A model generated the notes under the pieces. That model was given only the letters and a program-made list of their open reading frames with translations. It was not told the origin of the DNA and did not search any database. Shown here one piece after another: positions 58,358 through 63,975 of a stretch of 63,975 bases of DNA (position 1 is the first letter of the stretch; each line of letters opens with the position of its first letter). A program made the translations under genes and the position numbers. The DNA comes from Cyanobacteria bacterium QS_4_48_99 (lineage in GTDB: Bacteria; Cyanobacteriota; Cyanobacteriia; Cyanobacteriales; Rubidibacteraceae): assembly GCA_003021505.1 (NCBI GenBank), contig PXPT01000030.1:1-63975 (forward strand). Direction: 5' to 3'.

Positions 58358-59545
58358 ATGCTGTTTGTTAATATTGCTCTGTTGGTCATTGCAGTTGGAC
58401 TTCTCGTTTTCATTACCGTTCTTTTTATTGAGTGTATGGCAGCGCTGTTATCGAGTCGAGTTGAAATAAACGAGAATCGGACTCATCGACCAAGCGTTGC
58501 CATTCTAGTCCCAGCTCACAACGAAGCCTCTGGGATTGCAACCCTTCTCAAAACCTTATCGCAACAGTTAACCTTTCAAGACCGCATCGTCGTAGTGGCT
58601 GATAATTGCACTGATGACACAGCAGCAGTTGCCCGGAAGCTAGGCGTGACAGTTCTAGAAAGAGAGAACTCAGCACAAAAAGGTAAGGGTTATGCCTTGG
58701 ACTATGGGTTGCGATTCCTCGAAACTAAGCCACCGAAAGTCGTTGTTGTCGTCGATGCCGACTGTATTGTTATCCAAAACACCATCGACAGAATTGTTCG
58801 GCTAGCCCATACCGCCAAAAGACCTGTCCAAGCAACGTACTTGATGGAACGACCTACTAATCCTAGTCCAAGGGATGTAGTTTCAACGTTGGCAATTATT
58901 GTCAAGAATTTAGTCCGTCCCTATGGATTAGCGCGACTGGGGTTACCTTGTTTACTTGCGGGTTCAGGAATGGCATTTCCTTGGGTAGTGATTCGTCAAG
59001 TTTCGCTTGCCAATAGCAAAACCGTAGACGACCTACAGTTGTCTATCGATTTGGCGCTAACTGGATATCCTCCTCTATATTGCAACCAGGGGAAGGTCAT
59101 CGGTCGCCTGATGGAACCAGAATTTGCCAGCAGCCAAAGAGAACGCTGGGAACACGGTCATCTCAAAATTCTGTTAACCCAATCTTTTCGTTTGCTTAAG
59201 GCTTCTGTCGCCCAAAAGCGCTTTGATTTATCTGCGCTTGCCCTGGAGTTGTGCATTCCTCCTCTTTCCCTGTTGGTCACTATTTGGATAGCTGTGACTG
59301 GGGGCGCATTCTTGGCAACTTTACTAGGAAGTGCATGGGTTCCCTTATTGGTGCTAGCAATAGAAGGGCTTCTCATTTTGATCTCGATAGTGGGTGCTTG
59401 GGCTAAGTTTGGGCGTAGTGAGCTATCAGGAGTGGCGCTTTTAGCTGTACCGTTTTATATTCTGCGTAAGCTTCCTATCTATCTGGCTTTTCTGGTACGA
59501 CCTCAGACAGAGTGGATAAAAACTGAGCGGGATATAGTAAATTAA
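58358..59545 (+). CDS. Family 2 glycosyltransferase, membrane-bound
   Basis: 395 residues. N-terminal helix about 3-25, GT-A domain about 45-270 with VPAHNEASGIATLLKTL, the metal-binding DADC motif, GSGMAFPWVV, the acidic VDDLQLSIDLALTG and the acceptor-site QRERWEHGH. C-terminal helices lie at about 300-325, 327-350 and 360-380. This resembles processive cellulose-synthase-like or polysaccharide synthases. The product is unknown. Convergent with the CPBP gene, sharing 4 nt at the stops. Confidence 0.88.
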   Translation: MLFVNIALLVIAVGLLVFITVLFIECMAALLSSRVEINENRTHRPSVAILVPAHNEASGIATLLKTLSQQLTFQDRIVVVADNCTDDTAAVARKLGVTVLERENSAQKGKGYALDYGLRFLETKPPKVVVVVDADCIVIQNTIDRIVRLAHTAKRPVQATYLMERPTNPSPRDVVSTLAIIVKNLVRPYGLARLGLPCLLAGSGMAFPWVVIRQVSLANSKTVDDLQLSIDLALTGYPPLYCNQGKVIGRLMEPEFASSQRERWEHGHLKILLTQSFRLLKASVAQKRFDLSALALELCIPPLSLLVTIWIAVTGGAFLATLLGSAWVPLLVLAIEGLLILISIVGAWAKFGRSELSGVALLAVPFYILRKLPIYLAFLVRPQTEWIKTERDIVN

Positions 59546-60387
59546 ACAAGCGATCGCTTTCTCATCCCCAAAGCCAGAACTCCCAGAAATACTAACCCCA
59601 TCACCCCAGCAAGGGGATTACCATCAACACCAGTGAGCCAGGGAGAGATATGCTCACCATACTGCACCAACTGACCGACATTAACAATATAGTAGCCCCA
59701 AACTAAGCCAGCGTGGAGACCAACTGCCATAGCGAGGCGTCCTTGGCGAGAGTGCCTTGCCCACACCAAGGTCAACCCTAACAGGATGAGCCCAGGCAAT
59801 TCCGGGAACGTACGAACCACCTCTGCCAGTGGTTTGAGAAAATGCAGCAAGGCAAAAATTATCGCATTTGCCCACAGAGCAGTCTCAGGTGCGTAATCGT
59901 GCTGCAACTCATCAAGCAACCAGCCCCGGAATAGCAGTTCTTCCGCCAAGCCCACCCCCAAGGCACTCACCAACCCCTCTACTACCACTCTCAGCAAAGA
60001 AGACGTAGGGGGCTGGAATTCTAGCCAACCCAGTATTCCTTCTAATGCAAATAGAGCTAGCACGAACGACAATCCCACGCTCAACCCATTGAATAAATCT
60101 CTCCCATTGCGCCAATTTGCCTCTAAGCCATAGCGTTTCAGCAAGTGCGCCTGCTGATAGACTCGCCTGCTCCAAAACCGCAGCAAAAGCAAAAATGCTG
60201 CCAATAATAACCCCATTGTCAAAATTGTGACTAAGTTGGGATTGCTACTCAGTATCAAATAAATGGGCGCAGCCACAGGCAGCCAAATCAGCCCTAAAGT
60301 TAGAATAAAAATACCCAGCCGTACTGGCGCTGGGTAGAGAGCAACGTGACGATAGTTGAATTTGTAGTCGTTATTCTTCTGGTTCAA
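59542..60387 (-). CDS. CPBP-family intramembrane metalloprotease
   Basis: 281 residues, about eight hydrophobic helices. The catalytic motifs are EELLFRGWLLDEL (EExxxR, about 167-172) and FALLHFLKP (FxxxH), then a late GLHAGLVWGY, the CAAX-protease/bacteriocin-processing set. Such proteins cleave or process membrane substrates; the target is unknown. Its start overlaps the 3' end of clpS by 17 nt, so the two are probably translated from one mRNA. Confidence 0.88.
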   Translation of the reverse strand: MNQKNNDYKFNYRHVALYPAPVRLGIFILTLGLIWLPVAAPIYLILSSNPNLVTILTMGLLLAAFLLLLRFWSRRVYQQAHLLKRYGLEANWRNGRDLFNGLSVGLSFVLALFALEGILGWLEFQPPTSSLLRVVVEGLVSALGVGLAEELLFRGWLLDELQHDYAPETALWANAIIFALLHFLKPLAEVVRTFPELPGLILLGLTLVWARHSRQGRLAMAVGLHAGLVWGYYIVNVGQLVQYGEHISPWLTGVDGNPLAGVMGLVFLGVLALGMRKRSLV

Positions 60388-60676
60388 TGGTGCTAGTCAG
60401 TCCGTGGCTCTTGAGCGTTTCGCAATAGAACTCCGCTGGTTCTTGGTCACAGGTAATCACTAGAGCAATGTCGGAACTGTGAGCTTCCATCATAATATCG
60501 ACTGCCTGGGGCTGACTGAGACTAGTAACTGTCTTCATCAACGTCTGCACCACGTGTTCCATCGAGTTAAAGTCATCATTGTGAAGCAAAACCCGATAGC
60601 GGGGTGCGTGTTGGCGGGCAGTTGAGCTTTTTTCAATTGTTTGAGTAGAAGGCTTGTCCAGAATGTCTGTCGGCAC
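60371..60676 (-). CDS. clpS: ATP-dependent Clp protease adaptor ClpS
   Basis: 101 residues. After a polar 25-residue N-terminus comes the ClpS core: YRVLLHNDDFNSMEHVVQTL, with the N-end-rule pocket residues HNDD, and MMEAHSSDIALVITCDQEPA. It delivers N-degron substrates to ClpC/ClpP. Length and motifs are normal; the paralogue type (ClpS1 versus ClpS2) cannot be fixed from sequence alone. Overlaps the downstream CPBP gene. Confidence 0.92.
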   Translation of the reverse strand: MPTDILDKPSTQTIEKSSTARQHAPRYRVLLHNDDFNSMEHVVQTLMKTVTSLSQPQAVDIMMEAHSSDIALVITCDQEPAEFYCETLKSHGLTSTIEPEE

Positions 60677-61176
60677 AGCTTACCTCCTTTAATTTCGCTC
60701 TACTCTAATTCCTGATGAGCTATAGAAACCGCAATAGTATACTACACTAGCTTAACCTACCTCATACTTATCCCGCCAGAAACAAAGACTGATTTGTTTA
60801 TGGGGTTGCCAAGCTTGACAGGCGGGATGTCAGAAATAATGGTGCGCTTGCGAGTGGCTGTGATGGCTTGAAATTCGAAACGTAGTATTTCACTCAATTG
60901 ACTCCAGCCTGAAGAGGAAACCTGATCTTGAACTGACTCTGCGCGTAGCAAGTGCAGGCTCTTGATTTCTGAAGTAAGCCAACCCTGTGGAATGGAGGTT
61001 GAGCGAAACAATTTAACCAGAAGGTTCTACTTTGCGACAAAAAGTGGGAACAATAGAACCAAGCATGAACAGTCAAGAATTTAATGCTTGGTGATATTAG
61101 TGAAAAACTTGATCTATCCACTTGCTGCAACATTAGCTTTTACCGCTCCAGCCACTATCTACGCCAATTAGTAGCA
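60677..61176. other. clpS upstream region with nested hairpin (60770-60828)
   Basis: No supported gene in about 500 bp. ATCCCGCC (60770-60777) pairs with GGCGGGAT (60821-60828), enclosing a second stem AAACAAA/TTTGTTT. An 84-codon minus-strand frame (61011 to 60757) crosses this structure and has no recognisable content. The stretch includes the clpS promoter. Confidence 0.45.
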
Positions 61177-61290
61177 ATGAATTCAAGCGAAAAGCAATGT
61201 TCTAACTGTGCTGAGACAATCAAAGCACAAGCCAAGGTTTGTCGATTCTGTGGAAGAAACCTCAAGCGAGGGTTAACCACAAAGCTTTGA
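61177..61290 (+). pseudogene. Zinc-ribbon protein, probably truncated by frameshift
   Basis: From ATG 61177 the frame gives MNSSEKQCSNCAETIKAQAK and VCRFCGRNLKRGLTTKL, then TGA. Two CxxC knuckles form a zinc ribbon. Just downstream, in another frame (about 61302-61362), the DNA encodes a hydrophobic run TVVSILLGIIIFGIIP, the kind of transmembrane helix that commonly follows such a ribbon in small membrane proteins. I therefore read this as a frameshifted membrane zinc-ribbon gene. Confidence 0.5.
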
Positions 61291-61785
61291 CGGCAGATTA
61301 AAGCAAGTCACCGTCGTTAGTATTCTCCTAGGCATTATCATCTTTGGCATCATTCCAACCTGATTGATCTTTCCTCAGATCCGTATCCAGAAATGCAACG
61401 GGATGTTCGAGAACCTCAGCAAAGTTTAGAAGAAATGAAACGGCTGTTTGATGTTTGTTTGAGTTGATCTTGCCTTCCATGTCAGCCAATAGCAGTGCTT
61501 TCTTTGGTGTGGGAATTGCGGCAGTTGAGCGCTGTTATTGCTTTTGTTGTTGCTGTTGTATCTCAAGGGAGATTTTGAAGACTAAGTCTCAATCAAGGAA
61601 GTGAAGGGTGGCGCGAGCGATAACTATGGCAGCGGCAGCGCCCTCGGATGCGAATCAGCGCTAATATTTTGGTAACGTAATAGTCAAGTCCTTGTCATGG
61701 CGGATAGCACAGTTTTTTTTACGCTTAGAAACTCAGTCTATCGGATTATCATGGATAATCAGGGTTATTGAACGCTAACCAGACT
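61291..61785. other. Intergenic remnant region
   Basis: It includes the hydrophobic reading noted at 61302-61362 and a short stretch DPYPEMQRDVREPQQSLEEM (about 61377-61440) that may be a coding remnant. Nothing intact is seen. The promoter of the hydrolase lies at the right end. Confidence 0.35.
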
Positions 61786-62685
61786 ATGCAAGCAACCCCC
61801 GCTATTCCTGGCACTTACTGGCAGTGGCGAGGACAGTCAATTTACTACCTCCAAGCAGGTAAGCAGCAAGCAGGACAGCCACCCCTACTACTCATTCACG
61901 GGTTTGGTGCCTCCACTGACCATTGGCGAAAAAATATTGCGGTACTCAAGCAAGATTTTGAAGTTTGGGCGATTGACCTAATCGGATTTGGACGCTCTGC
62001 GAAACCCGACTGGGTTTACAGTGGTGACTTGTGGCGAGAGCAACTCCATGATTTTCTGGTTGAGGTTATTGGTCAGCCCGTGGTATTAGCTGGAAATTCC
62101 CTGGGGGGCTATGCGGCATTGTGTGTCGCGGCTCAACATCCAGAACTCGCTAAAGGATTAGTTTTACTTAACAGTGCCGGTCCTTTTAGCGACAATACGG
62201 AAACAAAGCTACCAACAAAGAATAATTCCCTACAAAAGTTCACTCGGGATCTGGTTCGTTCCTTTCTGTTGCAACCCTGGGTAAGCTTTCTTTTGTTCCA
62301 GTACGTGCGACAGCGCTCCATGATTCGCAAAACCCTCAAGCAAGTCTATCTTGACCACAGTGCGGTCACTAACCAGCTAGTAGAAGACATTTATCGCCCT
62401 TCGAGGGATCGCGGCGCTGCAAAAGTGTTTGCCTCGGTTTTCAAAACCCCGTCGGGAGAAAAGGTAGATGTTTTACTCAAGCAACTAAAGTGCCCGCTTC
62501 TGCTGCTTTGGGGCGAAGGCGATCCCTGGATGAATACCAGACAACGAGCAGTAAAGTTTCGACAGCACTATCCCCATTCGAGCGAAGCTTATCTCCAGGC
62601 GGGGCACTGTCCTCACGACGAAGTGCCAGAACAGGTGAATGAGCGGCTGCAATCGTGGGTGTTTTCGATATCTGAAGAGTCGTGA
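61786..62685 (+). CDS. Alpha/beta-fold hydrolase
   Basis: 299 residues from ATG 61786; a TTG at 61768 is possible. Oxyanion region LLLIHGFGASTDHW, nucleophile GNSLGG with S105, acid in LLWGEGDPWMN and catalytic histidine in AGHCPHDE, so the triad is complete. The GTYWQWRGQSIYYLQAG start and DLIGFGRSAKPDW are typical of cyanobacterial and plastid hydrolases related to pheophytinase/BchO-type enzymes, but the substrate cannot be assigned. Confidence 0.88.
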   Translation: MQATPAIPGTYWQWRGQSIYYLQAGKQQAGQPPLLLIHGFGASTDHWRKNIAVLKQDFEVWAIDLIGFGRSAKPDWVYSGDLWREQLHDFLVEVIGQPVVLAGNSLGGYAALCVAAQHPELAKGLVLLNSAGPFSDNTETKLPTKNNSLQKFTRDLVRSFLLQPWVSFLLFQYVRQRSMIRKTLKQVYLDHSAVTNQLVEDIYRPSRDRGAAKVFASVFKTPSGEKVDVLLKQLKCPLLLLWGEGDPWMNTRQRAVKFRQHYPHSSEAYLQAGHCPHDEVPEQVNERLQSWVFSISEES

Positions 62686-62821
62686 GGGAACCATCTCCAA
62701 TCCGCTGCGGGAATTATCAGACTGATTAGCTTTTTCTATCTTTATTGAGGGGAAGTTTGATTGCAGATAGCTTAATATTTTGTTACAAGTTAACTAGCAC
62801 ATTAGATTAATGTAGGCACTT

Positions 62822-63613
62822 ATGATTGGCGGATTTGTCGGTTTCCAGGGTAATCAAAGCAATGATTGGGGAGAGAATCTTCTCAGTAGCGCTGCTACTA
62901 ACACCATCCGCCAGATGTTTACTAGCAGTGATTCAGTCGAAGTGGAAATTCGCTGCAATCCCTCTAGTAAGCTCCTACAGGGTAGTATCGACAGCTTCAA
63001 GATGAGCGGTAAGGGGCTAGTAATTCGGAAGGTTTTTAGGGCAGAGGAGATGTCTTTTGAAACCGATGCCGTCTCAATTGACTTTGGCTCAGCTCTCAAG
63101 GGTGCAATTCACCTCAAGCAAGCCACCCAAGCGATCGCTGATGTCAAGCTAACCGAAGAAGACATCAACCAAGCCTTCAAAGCAGAGTTAGTCAGGAAGA
63201 GGTTAGAAAATCTCACCTACCAGAAGTTAACAGAACTATCCGGCGGCAACCCTGTTTCCTTTACCGACGTACACGTTGATCTACTCTCCAACAATCGGCT
63301 GAAGCTATTTGCCAAAGCCGATTTGTCTGGGGGAAAGATAGTTCCGGTAAGCCTGAGTTGCACCTTAGCAGTAGAACGACGGCGGCGCATTGTCTACAAA
63401 GATGCCCAGTTTGAACCGGATGCAGTGCCCGAGGAACTACACGAAACTTCGAAGCAATTAATGGATGTCTTAGTAGAAATTTTTAACAATATGGTGGATT
63501 TGGATCGCTTCAATCTCGATGGTATCACCATGCGTATCAATCGCCTAGAAACTGAGGGAAAAATACTCGATTTCTCTGGCTACGCCCAAATTGAGCGCAT
63601 TCCGAGAGTATAA
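62822..63613 (+). CDS. DUF2993 (LmeA-like) protein
   Basis: 263 residues, no clear signal peptide. The pattern DSVEVEIRCNPSSKLLQGSI, FKMSGKGLVI, DFGSALKGAIHLKQATQAIA and LTEEDINQAF followed by LKLFAKADL fits DUF2993, a lipid-binding-like fold related to LmeA of actinobacteria and widespread in cyanobacteria. The frame is intact. Its role is probably in envelope or thylakoid lipid handling, by inference from the family only. Confidence 0.8.
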   Translation: MIGGFVGFQGNQSNDWGENLLSSAATNTIRQMFTSSDSVEVEIRCNPSSKLLQGSIDSFKMSGKGLVIRKVFRAEEMSFETDAVSIDFGSALKGAIHLKQATQAIADVKLTEEDINQAFKAELVRKRLENLTYQKLTELSGGNPVSFTDVHVDLLSNNRLKLFAKADLSGGKIVPVSLSCTLAVERRRRIVYKDAQFEPDAVPEELHETSKQLMDVLVEIFNNMVDLDRFNLDGITMRINRLETEGKILDFSGYAQIERIPRV

Positions 63614-63901
63614 GCTACTCCCCTTTTAAGGCAGTGACGATTAGTTTACTTTATAGCATGGCTGACTGACGTAGTAGAAGTTGCCAGACGCGGTCACCAT
63701 TGCTCAGTTTAACCTGGCTGGGAGTAATTTGCACTGTCTTCGACTTTTTAACAAAAGTGTTTTTGTATCACAGAATCGAGCCGATTTAATCTTGCATGAT
63801 CGCAACGTAGTGCATAGCAACATTTTTCGGAATGAGGCTATAGCAGCAAGCTAAGGAGAGTTTACAATTAAGGGAAAGTCTAGTTTGATGAGTTTTTGGT
63901 T
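63614..63901. other. Intergenic region before right-edge transposase
   Basis: No gene is seen. The left inverted repeat of the IS630-like element should lie in the last 100 bp or so but I could not delimit it without the right end. Confidence 0.35.
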
Positions 63902-63975
63902 GTGGCAGTTGCATACAGTAAAGATCTTGGTGAAGGTGCCTTGCGGTTGATGGCGAGTGGAAGGTCGATTAGCCG
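63902..63975 (+). mobile_element. IS630-like transposase N-terminus, cut by window edge
   Basis: From a GTG at 63902 the frame reads MAVAYSKDLGEGALRLMASG then RSISR to the window end. YSxDLRxxAL with a following GxS is the opening of the winged-helix domain in IS630-family transposases. Only 24 codons are visible. It differs from the subgroup of the broken copy at 56.7-57.9 kb. Confidence 0.7.

Noticed and set aside
60757-61011. 84-codon minus-strand ORF upstream of clpS
   Set aside because: It crosses the nested hairpin and resembles no family I recognise.

Overview
The window is chromosomal DNA of an oxygenic cyanobacterium. Evidence: psbB and psbT, psb32-like, prk, petH with an N-terminal phycobilisome-linker domain, homogentisate phytyltransferase, cyanobacterial Hfq, NblB-like and DUF1830 proteins, a fused thiO-thiG, and many GCGATCGC (HIP1) octamers. 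The many decayed insertion sequences, short palindromic repeats and heptanucleotide repeats fit a large-genome, probably filamentous, lineage. The genus cannot be fixed from this sequence alone.

Layout. 1-4000: IS5 transposase edge, TPR protein, a DUF29 gene with an in-frame stop, tRNA-Arg, a decayed HAD phosphatase gene, nblB-like HEAT protein and CBS protein. 4200-9900: class V aminotransferase, two small membrane-associated proteins, Psb32-like protein and dxs. 10100-14900: metH and a DUF938 methyltransferase-like gene. 14860-16170: a graveyard with an IS1-family relic bounded by 14-bp inverted repeats and a truncated Mo-dependent-nitrogenase-like ORF. 16170-21740: MATE transporter, hpt, tRNA-Thr, tRNA-Tyr, CNNM/CBS protein, an unannotated 46-residue membrane peptide, dapF and divergent hfq. 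21800-28600: CPA2 antiporter, M23 peptidase, ComFB-like protein, metK and HAD phosphatase. 28570-32700 (minus): psbB-psbT-nrdR-rps1. 33000-39940: MFS transporter, membrane-anchored kinase-like protein that may be a pseudokinase, mnmG and small coiled-coil or membrane proteins. 40200-46070: divergent prk and petH, ftsH and chorismate lyase. 46400-52350: WD40 protein with a large unrecognised N-terminal region, an IS630 scrap, thiO-thiG, DUF4079 and DUF1830. 52800-57890: radical-SAM / DICT-HD / pentapeptide-repeat gene run, then a broken IS630 element. 58350-63975: glycosyltransferase, CPBP protease, clpS, alpha/beta hydrolase, DUF2993 and the start of another IS630-like transposase.

Genes working together. 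Several serve photosynthesis and its cofactors: psbB/psbT, the Psb32-like protein, the radical-SAM protein of the photosystem II high-light type, FtsH, FNR, Prk, chorismate lyase for plastoquinone, and HPT for tocopherol. metH and metK supply methionine and S-adenosylmethionine; thiO-thiG makes the thiamine thiazole and dxs supplies DXP to both thiazole and isoprenoid synthesis.

No wholly new defence or mobile system is evident. The best leads are a foldback repeat inserted in frame in thiO (with an intergenic copy at 5.4 kb), the radical-SAM/DICT-HD/pentapeptide run, the WD40 protein with an uncharacterised N-terminal half, the HQN-motif kinase-like protein, and an HAD gene that seems readable only through the rps1 terminator.
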